A stretch of DNA of 64,000 nt from Streptomyces sp. AJS327 (GTDB lineage: Bacteria; Actinomycetota; Actinomycetes; Streptomycetales; Streptomycetaceae). How positions within the stretch are numbered: the first letter of the stretch is position 1; each line of letters opens with the position of its first letter. Of this stretch, positions 44,442 through 52,749 are shown in pieces. A program made the position numbers and the translations under genes. The stretch spans positions 1,326,501 to 1,390,500 of the forward strand of contig NZ_SKBR01000002.1 of NCBI RefSeq assembly GCF_013450295.1. The letters run 5' to 3'. The notes below the pieces were generated by a model that saw only the letters and a program-made list of their open reading frames with translations, searched no databases and was not told where the DNA came from.

Positions 44442-45203
44442 TCAGGCGGGCCAGGTGAAGCGGGGGGCACGGCGCTCCAGGAAGGCCGTCACCCCCTCGG
44501 TGGCCTCGCCGCTCTCCGTGGCCGTACGCCGCCAGTCGGCGACCCGCTCCGGGTCGGCGCGGCCGTCCACGCACTCCTTGGCCGCCGCCTGGGTCAGACC
44601 GGAGCGCCGGGCGAGCGTCCCGGTGAACTCCGCCACCCGGTCCGCGAGGTGGCCTGCCGGGTGGGTCTCGTCGACCAGCCCGGTGCGCAGGGCCCGCGCG
44701 GCGTCGATCAGTTCGCCGGAGAACAGCAGGTACTTCGCGCTCGCCGGACCCACCAGCCGGGTCAGCCGCCGGGCCGACGGCTCGGGGTAGACGATCCCCA
44801 GCTTCGCCGGGGTGATCCCGAAGGTGGCGTCCTCGGCGGCGAAGCGGAGATCGCAGCCGGCGGCCAGCTGGCAGCCGCCCCCCACGCAGTGCCCGCGCAC
44901 CACCGCGAGGGTGGGGCGGGGGAAGGCGGCCAGGGCCTCCTCCGCCCCGACGGACAGGTTCTGCGACTCGGTGACCGTCTCCCGGAGCGAACCGATGTCC
45001 GCTCCGGCGCAGAAGGTCTCCCCGGCGCCGGTGAGTACCAGCGCGCGCACCGTGGTGTCCCGCGCGAGCCTCTGGAGAAGCTCGGGGAGCTGGCGCCACA
45101 TCCGGGGCGTCATGGCGTTCCGCTTCGCCGGGTTACGGATCGTGACGGTCGCGATCCCGGCGTCCACCGTGGTGCCCAGGGACGGTTCCTCCAGCTGCTC
45201 CAT
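44442..45203 (-). CDS. Enoyl-CoA hydratase/isomerase family protein
   Basis: This 253-residue crotonase-fold enzyme has oxyanion-hole segments AGAETFCAGADIGSL-like (TGAGETFCAGADIG) and RGHCVGGGCQLAAGCDLRFAAEDATFG. In the second catalytic position PAKLGIVYP has Leu/Gly instead of the PE of true hydratases, so isomerase or another crotonase reaction is possible. TACGAT seven bases before the ATG suggests a leaderless message. It lies 103 bases upstream of the SCO6745-like gene but both have their own promoters. Confidence 0.85.
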   Translation of the reverse strand: MEQLEEPSLGTTVDAGIATVTIRNPAKRNAMTPRMWRQLPELLQRLARDTTVRALVLTGAGETFCAGADIGSLRETVTESQNLSVGAEEALAAFPRPTLAVVRGHCVGGGCQLAAGCDLRFAAEDATFGITPAKLGIVYPEPSARRLTRLVGPASAKYLLFSGELIDAARALRTGLVDETHPAGHLADRVAEFTGTLARRSGLTQAAAKECVDGRADPERVADWRRTATESGEATEGVTAFLERRAPRFTWPA

Positions 45204-45250
45204 GGCCAGGATCGTAGTCCGCTCGCGGTCAGGGAGGGACATATCCCCGG

Positions 45251-45381
45251 TGCAAGATCAGTCACAGGACTGACCGGGGCGTAAGTAATCTGTCAATTGC
45301 CTTCGATAAGTGCCGACTTGCAGTCAGCGCTCCGGAATGTCCTCTCCGTGAACCAACACTCGGTGCAAGCACATCTGCAAG
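45251..45381. promoter_or_regulatory. Repeated TGCAAG motifs upstream of HATPase gene
   Basis: TGCAAG occurs at 45251-45256, 45364-45369 and 45376-45381, the last two spaced 12 bases apart. Its reverse CTTGCA is at 45317-45322. The inverted repeat TCAGTC-ACAG-GACTGA sits at 45258-45273. The stretch is noticeably more AT-rich than its surroundings and must hold the promoters of both divergent genes. Confidence 0.45.
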
Positions 45382-45407
45382 AACACCGAGGAGAGCGGGG
45401 TGCGGAG

Positions 45408-45953
45408 ATGACGAGCCGTGGTGGGGACCTCCCCGGAGTGGTGGGCGGTGCCGCCCCGCCTGTGGGCGGACCGGCACCGGCCATGACGCCGCTGCGGGAG
45501 CGCCCCCGGGAGGGTGCGGCTCCCCCTCCGCGCACCGGCGGGGCCTGGCGGTTCACCGCCCCCGCCACCGAGGCGTCCGTGCCCCGGCTCCGGCGCGAGG
45601 TGCGGGACCTGATGCGGCGTCAGCCGGTCGCGCTGACCGAGGATCTCGTGCACTCGGTGCTGCTGATCCTCTCCGAGCTGGTCACCAACGCGGTTCGGCA
45701 CGCGGCGCTGCTCTCGCCCGAGGTGGGGGTCGAGTTCTCGCTGGGCGCCGGGTGGGTGCGGGTCGCCGTCGAGGACGCCCACCCGTACCGGCCCAAGGCG
45801 CTGGCCCCCGAGCCCGGCGGTGAACACCTTGGCGGGCGGGGCCTGTTACTCGTCAAGAGCCTCGCGGCCGAGGTCGGCGGGGCCTGTGACGTGGACCAGA
45901 CGGGCTCGGGCGGGAAGGTCGTCTGGGCGGCGCTGCCCCTCTCCCCGGGGTGA
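45408..45953 (+). CDS. ATP-binding anti-sigma-like protein (HATPase_c)
   Basis: This is a 181-residue protein. A disordered N-terminal third precedes an RsbW-type kinase fold: LILSELVTNAVRHA (N-box), VAVEDAHPYRP (G1-like) and LGGRGLLLVKSLAAEVGG (G2). Many Streptomyces proteins of this type pair with anti-anti-sigma or XRE proteins. None lies next to it. Leu147 is encoded by TTA (45846-45848), so bldA should limit its translation. Start: ATG 45408 follows a GAGAGCGGGG region; ATG 45483 is an alternative. Confidence 0.78.
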   Translation: MTSRGGDLPGVVGGAAPPVGGPAPAMTPLRERPREGAAPPPRTGGAWRFTAPATEASVPRLRREVRDLMRRQPVALTEDLVHSVLLILSELVTNAVRHAALLSPEVGVEFSLGAGWVRVAVEDAHPYRPKALAPEPGGEHLGGRGLLLVKSLAAEVGGACDVDQTGSGGKVVWAALPLSPG

Positions 45954-46006
45954 GGCCGCCCGTGCGCCGGAGGTCCGGGTCGCGCGGGTGGGGGCGGAGC
46001 GCGGAA

Positions 46007-46037
46007 CGCCCCGAGGAACCGGCGGTCCCCCGGGGCG
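46007..46037. terminator. Possible bidirectional hairpin
   Basis: CGCCCCG (46007-46013) and CGGGGCG (46031-46037) can pair across a 17-base loop between the convergent HATPase and idi genes. Weak evidence. Confidence 0.35.
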
Positions 46038-46064
46038 ATGGCGGGTGCGAGCACCGGACGGGCG

Positions 46065-46622
46065 CTACCAGCCCACCCCGCCGGTGATCTCCCGGATCAC
46101 CGGACGGGCCGCGTCCAGCACCGTCATGAACCAGGCCGAGAAGGGGTCCTCGGCGTGCCGTTTCGCCAGCTCCTCGGGGGTCACGAACACCGCGTCGGCC
46201 ACCTCGTCGGGGTCCGGGCGCACCGCCTCCTGCACCAGCCCGACGAACAGGTGGTTGTACTCCTGCTCGACCAGCCCCGAGGCGGGGTCGGGGTGGTTGT
46301 ACCGCACCGTGCCCGCCTCGCAGAGCAGCGCGGGCGCGACTCCCAGCTCCTCGCTGACCCGCCGCGCGGCGGCCAGGAACGGTGGCTCGTCCGGATAGGG
46401 GTGCCCGCAGCAGGTGTTCGACCAGACGCCGGGGGAGTGGTACTTCTCCAGCGCGCGACGCTGGAGCAGCAGTCTGCCCGTGTCGTCGAAGAGGAAGACG
46501 GAGAAGGCGCGGTGCAGCCGACCGGGCGGCTCGTGGGCGGAGAACTTCTCGGCGGTTCCGATCGTCGTCCCGTCCTCGTCGACCAGTTCCAGCATGATCG
46601 GGGCCGCTGAGCTGTTCGCCAT
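46065..46622 (-). CDS. idi: Isopentenyl-diphosphate delta-isomerase, type I
   Basis: This is a 185-residue Nudix-fold isomerase converting IPP to DMAPP. HRAFSVFLFDDTGRLLLQRRA leads to the catalytic Cys in WSNTCCGHPYPDEP (Cys71/72; metal-binding His74). VSEELGV and VEQEYNHLFVG carry the second metal and catalytic Glu. GAAGGA stands five bases before ATG. It supplies isoprenoid precursors that the hpn genes 14 kb to the right use. The gene is monocistronic. Confidence 0.95.
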   Translation of the reverse strand: MANSSAAPIMLELVDEDGTTIGTAEKFSAHEPPGRLHRAFSVFLFDDTGRLLLQRRALEKYHSPGVWSNTCCGHPYPDEPPFLAAARRVSEELGVAPALLCEAGTVRYNHPDPASGLVEQEYNHLFVGLVQEAVRPDPDEVADAVFVTPEELAKRHAEDPFSAWFMTVLDAARPVIREITGGVGW

Positions 46623-47029
46623 GTTCGTCCTTCAATTGGATCTGCCTCGGCCCGCACCAGTGTGCCCCATCGTCAGGACCGCTCGGCCGCACTCACGTCC
46701 CGCGGCCCGAACTCCCCCCGGGCGCTGGGGAGCTGGGGTTGTTCCGGGCCTGCCGCTCCGGTCGGCCGGGGCGCCGTCCGAGGTGGTCGCGCGGGGTGTG
46801 TCCACCGCCCCCGCCGGAGGCCCCGGCGCCGGGTGGACGGCGGCGGCCGGGGCACGCGCGAGCGGCGGGCGCCGCCCCGCGCGCCCCGCGAGCGGGGTTC
46901 CGGTTCGGGGGCTCCCCGGTCTCCCGGCACGCCGCGCGCCCGGGTCCACCGCGGTGTGCGGGGCCCCGGGCGCGGGTGGTGTGCGGGCGGTGCGCCGTCC
47001 GGCGTCACCGCGCCGGTGCCCGCGGCGCC
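46623..47029. other. Intergenic, no gene seen
   Basis: The stretch contains the idi leader at the left and very GC-rich sequence downstream of zitB. Open frames lack starts and look like chance. CAATTGAAGGA at 46630s is the idi ribosome-site region. Confidence 0.5.
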
Positions 47030-47962
47030 TCAGTGGCAGAGCTTCGCCTCGTGCTCCGCGTGTCCCTGGGGTTCCAGCTGGAAGGTGCAGTGCTCCACGT
47101 CGAAGTGGTCGCCGAGGCAGGTGCGCAGTTCGTGCAGCACCCGCTCCTGACCGACCGCGTCCAGTTCCGCGCGGTTGACGACCACGTGTACCGAGAGCAC
47201 CGGGAGGCCGGAGGTGATGGTCCAGACGTGCAGGTCGTGTACGTCCTCGACGCCGGGAACGCCGAGGATGTGCTCCCGCACCTCGGCCGGGTCGACCCCC
47301 TTGGGCGCCGACTCCAGCAGGACGTCCAGTGCCTCCCGTGCCAGCTTCACCGTACGCGGGATGATCATGAAGCCGATGACCAGCGAGGCGATCGGGTCCG
47401 CCGCCTGCCAGCCGGTCATCATGATCACCAGGGCGGAGACCAGGACGGCCACCGAGCCCAGCGCGTCCGCGGCCACCTCCAGGAAGGCCCCGCGCACGTT
47501 CAGGCTCTCCTTCTGGCCCCGCATCAGCAGGCTGAGGGAGACGAGGTTGGCGGCGAGCCCGAGCGCGCCGAACAGCAGGGTGAGTCCGCTCTCGGTCTCC
47601 GTCGGGGTGATGAACCGCTCCACGGCCTCGAAGGCGATGTAGCCGCCGACGCCCAGCAGCAGCAGACAGTTGGCGAGCGCGGCGAGGATCTCCATCCGCG
47701 CGAGCCCGAAGGTGCGCTGGCTGGTGGCCGGGCGGTTGGCGAAGTGGATGGCAAGCAGCGCCATCGTCAGCCCGATGCCGTCGGTCGCCATGTGCCCGGC
47801 GTCGGCCAGCAGCGCCAGCGATCCGCTGAGCGCGCTGCCGACGACCTGGATCACGAGGACGCCGAGCGTGATGCCCAGCGCCACCCGCAGCCGTCCCCGG
47901 TGGACGGCGCCAGCCGTGCCGTGGCTGTGCCCCGAGGCTCCGTGATCGTGCCCTGCCCCCAT
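47030..47962 (-). CDS. zitB: Cation diffusion facilitator, ZitB-like zinc exporter
   Basis: This 310-residue CDF transporter has a His-rich N-terminus (GHDHGASGHSHG). Six membrane helices follow, with zinc-site motifs LLADAGHMATDG in helix 2 and EVAADALGSVAVL in helix 5 (HxxxD / DxxxD type). The C-terminal cytosolic domain (VPGVEDVHDLHVWTITSG) binds regulatory zinc. GGGAGG stands six bases before ATG. Its promoter region carries a Zur-box-like sequence. In S. coelicolor, zitB (SCO6751, also beside idi) is activated by Zur at high zinc. Confidence 0.9.
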   Translation of the reverse strand: MGAGHDHGASGHSHGTAGAVHRGRLRVALGITLGVLVIQVVGSALSGSLALLADAGHMATDGIGLTMALLAIHFANRPATSQRTFGLARMEILAALANCLLLLGVGGYIAFEAVERFITPTETESGLTLLFGALGLAANLVSLSLLMRGQKESLNVRGAFLEVAADALGSVAVLVSALVIMMTGWQAADPIASLVIGFMIIPRTVKLAREALDVLLESAPKGVDPAEVREHILGVPGVEDVHDLHVWTITSGLPVLSVHVVVNRAELDAVGQERVLHELRTCLGDHFDVEHCTFQLEPQGHAEHEAKLCH

Positions 47963-48028
47963 GTGCTGCCTCCCGCTCAGAAACCGTTCTCGCGCCGGAC
48001 GGACCGCTCCAGTGAACTACGGGGTGGG

Positions 48029-48063
48029 GGTATATGGCAACGCGACGCTGAACACCGTTGTCA
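48029..48063 (-). promoter_or_regulatory. zitB promoter with Zur-box-like site
   Basis: TGACAACGGTGTTCA (minus strand, 48049-48063) follows the actinobacterial Zur pattern TGA-n-AA-...-TT-CA with a 15-bp partial dyad. TATACC (48029-48034) is a possible -10 box, so the site covers or adjoins the -35 region. A longer dyad ATGGCAACG-N13-CGTTGTCAT (48034-48064, one mismatch) overlaps it. Transcription would start about 60 bases before the ATG. Confidence 0.6.
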
Positions 48064-48069
48064 TTACCC

Positions 48070-48098
48070 CTGACCTGGGATTTTACCGTGCAGGTCAG
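48070..48098. promoter_or_regulatory. Perfect 8-bp inverted repeat upstream of Zur-like site
   Basis: CTGACCTG (48070-48077) and CAGGTCAG (48091-48098) flank a 13-base spacer containing GATTTTA. It starts six bases upstream of the dyad that holds the Zur-like site. It may be a second regulator site or extend Zur loading. Confidence 0.5.
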
Positions 48099-48283
48099 AG
48101 CGGCGGAGGGGTCCGGTGGCGGGTCCGCGGGCGGGGTGTCGCGCCTTCGCGGAAGGATCAGTTCCGGGGTGCGCGAGGGAGCGCGAGTCCCGTTCCGGTG
48201 GCCGGGCGCCCCGCCCCGATCCACCGGGCGAAATCGGAGGAGATGGTGGGAAACGGCCGGAGTGGCTCGAAGTGGCGACTCTC

Positions 48284-48317
48284 CTGGCAGTGCGAGAGAA
48301 CTGGCAGTGGGAGAGAA
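48284..48317. repeat. Two tandem 17-bp repeats
   Basis: CTGGCAGTGCGAGAGAA (48284-48300) is followed directly by CTGGCAGTGGGAGAGAA (48301-48317), one mismatch. It lies in the otherwise empty gap between zitB and the end of galE (48099-48463), where I see no gene. Confidence 0.6.
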
Positions 48318-48463
48318 ACGGGGCGGCGGGGGAGAGTGTGAGGGCGCCGGGTCGCGTGGCGGGAGACCAGCGGCGGGAGGCCGCCGGGCGCGCGACGCGG
48401 GAGGCGACCGGCGCTCGTGCGGCGGGCGGGACAAACGGCGTGGTCATCACGCGGGCGGGCGAG

Positions 48464-48487
48464 GGGCCCGGGCGGGACGGCCCGGGC
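48464..48487 (-). terminator. Hairpin terminator after galE
   Basis: The perfect 9-bp stem GGCCCGGGC (48464-48472) / GCCCGGGCC (48479-48487) has a 6-base loop and starts six bases beyond the galE stop. Confidence 0.7.
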
Positions 48488-48493
48488 CGCGGC

Positions 48494-49471
48494 TCAGCGG
48501 TGGCGGCCCAGTGCCCGCCAGCCCTCCCAGGCGGAGGAGACCATGTCCGGCAGCGTGTGGCGGGGCGTCCACTCCAGTCGCGTCGACGCCCGCTGGACGG
48601 AGGCCACCACCCTGGCCGGGTCGCCGGGACGACGCGCCACGACCTCGGCGGCGGGCTCCCGGATCCCGGTGACCTCGGCGACCAGGTCGGCCATCTCGCG
48701 GACCGAGGCCCCCTCCCCGGTGCCGATGTTGACCGTCAGGTCACCGCCCGAGCCGTCCGGCGCGAGCGCGCCCGCCGCCGCGACGTGGGCGTCGGCCAGG
48801 TCCTGGACGTGGATGTAGTCCCGCACGCCGGTGCCGTCCGGCGTCGGGTAGTCGTCGCCGAAGATCCGCGGGGCCTCGCCCCGGCTCAGCGCCTCGAAGA
48901 ACATCGGGATGATGTTGGCCGCGCCGGTGTCCGCCAGCTGGGGCCGGGCCGCGCCCGCCACGTTGAAGTACCGCAGGCAGGAGGTGGACACCCCGTGCGC
49001 CCGGCCGGTGGCGCGAACCAGCCACTCGCCCGCGAGCTTGGTCTCGCCGTAGGGGTTGATCGGCAGGCACGGGGTCTCCTCGGTGACGAGGTCCACGTCC
49101 GGCATGCCGTAGACGGCGGCGGAGGAGGAGAGGACGAAGCGCCGCACCCCGGCCGCCACGACGGCCTCCAGCAGGACCGTCAGCCCGTGCACGTTCTCCC
49201 GGTAGTAGCGCAGCGGCTGCTCGACCGACTCCCCGACCTGCTTCCGCGCCGCGAGGTGGATCACCCCGTCGACCCCGTGCTCCCGGATCGTGCGCGCGAC
49301 CAGGTCGCCGTCCAACGTCGAGCCCCGCACCAGCGGCACCTCCGCGGGCAGCCGCGCGGCCACCCCGGTGGAGAGGTCGTCCAGCACGACCAGTGGTTCA
49401 CCGGCCCGCCTCATGGCCTCCACCACGTGTGCGCCGATATAGCCCGCCCCGCCTGTGATCAACCACGTCAT
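48494..49471 (-). CDS. galE: UDP-glucose 4-epimerase
   Basis: This is a 325-residue extended short-chain dehydrogenase. The NAD motif is TGGAGYIGAHVVEAM, the catalytic Ser is in LSSSAAVYG and the Tyr-x3-Lys is in NPYGETKL. RYFNVAGA, IPMFF and DYIHVQDLADAH are GalE signatures. It interconverts UDP-glucose and UDP-galactose for envelope sugars. TAGGCT six bases before the ATG suggests a leaderless message. It is divergent from the seven-gene envelope operon, so it may supply sugar nucleotides to it. Confidence 0.9.
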   Translation of the reverse strand: MTWLITGGAGYIGAHVVEAMRRAGEPLVVLDDLSTGVAARLPAEVPLVRGSTLDGDLVARTIREHGVDGVIHLAARKQVGESVEQPLRYYRENVHGLTVLLEAVVAAGVRRFVLSSSAAVYGMPDVDLVTEETPCLPINPYGETKLAGEWLVRATGRAHGVSTSCLRYFNVAGAARPQLADTGAANIIPMFFEALSRGEAPRIFGDDYPTPDGTGVRDYIHVQDLADAHVAAAGALAPDGSGGDLTVNIGTGEGASVREMADLVAEVTGIREPAAEVVARRPGDPARVVASVQRASTRLEWTPRHTLPDMVSSAWEGWRALGRHR

Positions 49472-50110
49472 GGCGGCAGCCTACCGGGGGCGCGCACCGT
49501 TCCCCGGGCCGTACGGCCCCGGCGGAGGAACCCGCTCCGCGCCCGCCGGGGACCCCCGGTACGGGCCGGGCCCGCGTGGCCGTCGTCGGCCCGGGTCCCG
49601 CGGCCGGTCGGAGACGGCGCCGACGGTGAGCAGGGCGAGGGTGGCCGGACGCCGGAACGGAGACGGTCGGGCGGAGCGAGAGCCGCGACGGCGGAGACAG
49701 CGGCACGGGCCGAGGGAGGTGAGAGAGGTGGAGGCCGTGGAGGGGGATGGAACCAGCCAACGACCAACGACCGGAAACCGCCGTCCGCACGGCCCCGCTG
49801 GCCGGTTCCGTGGCCCGCGGGCGCCCGAGTTCCGGCTGTCCCCACCGCCCGTGGCCGGTCGCGGTGTCCCCGGTCGGAGCGCGGTTTGTGCCAGGGGCGG
49901 TGTTCGACCATGCTGTGCGCCGACGGAGCGGCGTCGGGCCCGTGAACTCCTGGTGAAACGCCGCACCGGGGATCGGATAGCCTCTGCCGACGTGCCGCGC
50001 CCCCCGCCGGGGCGGTGGCGCGCCGTGCCCGGCCGCCTGGCCGCCCGTGGCCCGGAGCCGCGGGGCTCGGGCCCCGCACGGAGATTCCAGCAGCCAAGGA
50101 GTGAGTTCGT
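49472..50110. other. 639-base divergent upstream region
   Basis: No supported gene is present. TAGCCT at 49978-49983 is a possible -10 box for the plus-strand operon, giving a leader of about 120 nt. A GTG at 49992 would be leaderless from it but is in another frame than the first operon gene and encodes only Pro/Arg-rich sequence. The strong site AAGGAG at 50096-50101 ends the stretch. Confidence 0.5.
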
Positions 50111-52000
50111 CTGTCGACCGCCATCCTCACCGGTCCACCGGTCGCCGGGGCGCCGCTGGAGGGCGACCTGCGGTCGCTCGGCTTCGCCGTGCGCGTGGCC
50201 GAGGACAGCGCCGGGGTCGCGGCGGAGCTGGCCGCGCTGCCCCCGGACGAGCGCGTGGCCCTCGTCGACCCGCGCTTCGTGGGACACCTCCAGTCCCTCC
50301 GACTCGCCCTGACCGACCCCCGGTTCGCCGCGGGGGCGGTGCCCGGCGCGCTCGCCGTCCGCGCTGACGCGCGGGGCGGTCTGTCCCGCGCCGTCGCGCG
50401 GGAGACGTCGCCCGCGGCGAGCGCAGCACCGGTCCACCCCGCCGACCCGGCGGCCCGCTCCGACCGCGGTGACGACGGCCCCGCCGGGCGTCCCGGCGGC
50501 GCGGGCGACTGCCTGCCGGACCGCTGGGCCGCCGACCTGGAGGCCGGGGGCGTCCCGGTGCACCGGCCCGAACTCGGCGTGCTGGTCGGCCGGGTGCCCT
50601 CCGGAGGCGCCGAACGCGAGGCCGCGGTCGCGGCGGTCGCGGCCGTCGACGACGAGGCCGTCCGGCTCCGGTCCGCGGTCAAACAGCGGGACGGCTTCTT
50701 CACCACCTTCTGCGTCAGCCCCTACTCCCGCTACCTCGCGCGCTGGTGCGCCCGGCGCGGCCTCACCCCGAACCAGGTCACCACGGCCTCGCTGATCACC
50801 GCGCTGATCGCGGCGGCTTGCGCGGCCAGCGGGGAGCGGGCCGGGTTCGTCGCCGCCGGCGTGCTGCTGCTCGCCTCCTTCGTGCTGGACGCGACGGACG
50901 GGCAGCTCGCCCGCTACGACCTCCAGTACTCCACCCTCGGCGCCTGGCTGGACGCCACCTTCGACCGGGCCAAGGAGTACGCCTACTACGCGGGCCTGGC
51001 GCTCGGCGCCGCCCGGGGCGGGGACGACGTCTGGGCGCTCGCGCTGGGCGCGATGGTGCTCCAGACCGTCCGGCACGTCGTCGACTTCTCCTTCACCGAG
51101 GCGAACCACGACGCCAGCGCCAACACCAGCCCCACGGCGGCCCTTTCGGGCCGGCTGGACAGCGTCGGCTGGACGATCTGGGTCCGCCGCATGATCGTGC
51201 TGCCGATCGGCGAACGCTGGGCGCTGATCGCCGTGCTGACCGCGGTGACCACCCCGCGCGTCACCCTCGTCGTCCTGCTGGCCGGTTGTGCGCTGGCGGC
51301 CTGCTACACCACCGCGGGCCGGGTCCTGCGCTCACTGACCCGGCGTGCGGCGCGCACCGACCGCGCCGCCCAGGCCCTCGGCGACCTCGCGGACTCCGGT
51401 CCGCTCGCCGAGGTGGCGGCCCGGGCGCTGCGCGGGGTGCGGCTGCCCCAGTTCGGGCCGCCCGCCGTCGCGTTCGTGGCCTCGGCGGGGCTGACGGCGC
51501 TCGCGCTGTGGGGCCCGCTGGGCAGCCCCTGGCTCTGCGTCGCGGCGCTCGGCTACGCGCTGCTGTCCGGACTGGCCGTCGCCCGCCCGCTGAAGGGCCC
51601 GCTCGACTGGCTGGCCCCACCCTTCTTCCGGGCCGCCGAGTACTGCGCGATCCTGGCGCTCGCGGCCCGCTCCGAGGTGGACGGGGCGCTGCCGGCGGCC
51701 TTCGGGCTGGTGGCCGCCGTCGCCTACCATCACTACGACACGGTCTACCGCATTCGCGGCGGTACCGGTTCGCCTCCGCGCCGCCTGGTGCGGGCGATCG
51801 GGGGGCACGAAGGACGGACCCTGCTCGTGACGGTCGCCGCCGCCAGCTGGCTGGGCGGCGACAGTCCGCGATCGGGATTCACCCTCGCGCTGGCCGCGCT
51901 GGCCGTGGTCATCGCGGCCGTGGTGCTCGCAGAGAGCATCCGATTCTGGGTGTCATCGCACGCACCCGCCGTACACGACGAAACTGGAGAACCCGCATGA
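50111..52000 (+). CDS. DUF5941-like protein with CDP-alcohol phosphotransferase domain; CTG start
   Basis: This is a 629-residue protein. The N-terminal 190 residues (STAILTGPPVAGAPLEGDLRSLGF...) resemble a degenerate nucleotidyltransferase-type region. Next is an integral CDP-alcohol phosphotransferase domain with an intact D260-x2-D-G-x2-A-R-x8-G-x3-D281-x3-D285 motif, then more membrane helices. The frame opens just after TGA at 50102. The only early start is CTG at 50111, nine bases after AAGGAG; the first GTG (50189) would cut off conserved-looking sequence. It should join an alcohol phosphate from a CDP-alcohol to an acceptor at the membrane. Confidence 0.75.
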   Translation: MSTAILTGPPVAGAPLEGDLRSLGFAVRVAEDSAGVAAELAALPPDERVALVDPRFVGHLQSLRLALTDPRFAAGAVPGALAVRADARGGLSRAVARETSPAASAAPVHPADPAARSDRGDDGPAGRPGGAGDCLPDRWAADLEAGGVPVHRPELGVLVGRVPSGGAEREAAVAAVAAVDDEAVRLRSAVKQRDGFFTTFCVSPYSRYLARWCARRGLTPNQVTTASLITALIAAACAASGERAGFVAAGVLLLASFVLDATDGQLARYDLQYSTLGAWLDATFDRAKEYAYYAGLALGAARGGDDVWALALGAMVLQTVRHVVDFSFTEANHDASANTSPTAALSGRLDSVGWTIWVRRMIVLPIGERWALIAVLTAVTTPRVTLVVLLAGCALAACYTTAGRVLRSLTRRAARTDRAAQALGDLADSGPLAEVAARALRGVRLPQFGPPAVAFVASAGLTALALWGPLGSPWLCVAALGYALLSGLAVARPLKGPLDWLAPPFFRAAEYCAILALAARSEVDGALPAAFGLVAAVAYHHYDTVYRIRGGTGSPPRRLVRAIGGHEGRTLLVTVAAASWLGGDSPRSGFTLALAALAVVIAAVVLAESIRFWVSSHAPAVHDETGEPA

Positions 52001-52749
52001 TCGGCCTCGTTCTCGCGGCCGGCGCCGGCCGGCGTCTGCGCCCCTACACCGACACGCTCCCCAAGGCCCTGGTGCCCGTGGGGCCGGAGGGGGACGGCGA
52101 AGCCAAGACTGTCCTCGACCTGACCCTCGCCAACTTCGCGGAGGTCGGCCTGAGCGAGGTCGCCATCGTGGTCGGGTACCGCAAGGAGGCCGTCTACGAG
52201 CGCAAGGCGGCGCTGGAGGAGAAGTACGGCCTGGCGATCACCCTGATCGACAACGACAAGGCCGAGGAGTGGAACAACGCCTACTCCCTGTGGTGCGCGC
52301 GGGACGCCATCAAGCACGGCGTGATCCTCGCCAACGGTGACACCGTCCACCCGCCCTCCGTCGAGCGGACGCTGCTGGCGGCGCGCGGTGACGACCGGCG
52401 GATCATCCTGGCGCTGGACACCGTCAAGGACCTGGCCGACGAGGAGATGAAGGTCGTCGTCGACCCGGAGAAGGGCGTCCGCCGCATCACCAAGCTGATG
52501 GACCCGGCCGAGGCCACCGGCGAGTACATCGGGGTCACCCTCATCGAGGGCGAGGCCGCCGACGACCTCGCCGACGCGCTGCGCGCCACCTTCGAGCGCG
52601 ACCCCGACCTCTACTACGAGGACGGCTACCAGGAGTTGGTGAACCGCGGCCTCAGGATCGACACCGCGTCCATCGGGGACGTCCGCTGGGTCGAGATCGA
52701 CAACCACGACGATCTCGCCAAGGGCCGGGAGATCGCATGCCAGTACTGA
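51997..52749 (+). CDS. Nucleotidyltransferase (phosphoalcohol cytidylyltransferase-like)
   Basis: This is a 250-residue protein with the sugar-nucleotidyltransferase fold. LVLAAGAGRRLRPYTDTLPKALVPVG binds the NTP. NAYSLWCARDAI and LANGDTVHPPS carry the metal Asp, and WVEIDNHDDLAKG is the C-terminal motif shared with phosphocholine and inositol-phosphate cytidylyltransferases. ATGA overlap with the preceding gene. Next to two CDP-alcohol phosphotransferases it most likely makes their CDP-activated substrate; CTP use is inference. Confidence 0.85.
   Translation: MIGLVLAAGAGRRLRPYTDTLPKALVPVGPEGDGEAKTVLDLTLANFAEVGLSEVAIVVGYRKEAVYERKAALEEKYGLAITLIDNDKAEEWNNAYSLWCARDAIKHGVILANGDTVHPPSVERTLLAARGDDRRIILALDTVKDLADEEMKVVVDPEKGVRRITKLMDPAEATGEYIGVTLIEGEAADDLADALRATFERDPDLYYEDGYQELVNRGLRIDTASIGDVRWVEIDNHDDLAKGREIACQY

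Noticed and set aside
49992-50312. A leaderless gene from GTG 49992 under TAGCCT
   Set aside because: It is in a different frame from the conserved protein, is Pro/Arg/Ser-rich, and ends inside the next gene as its shadow.
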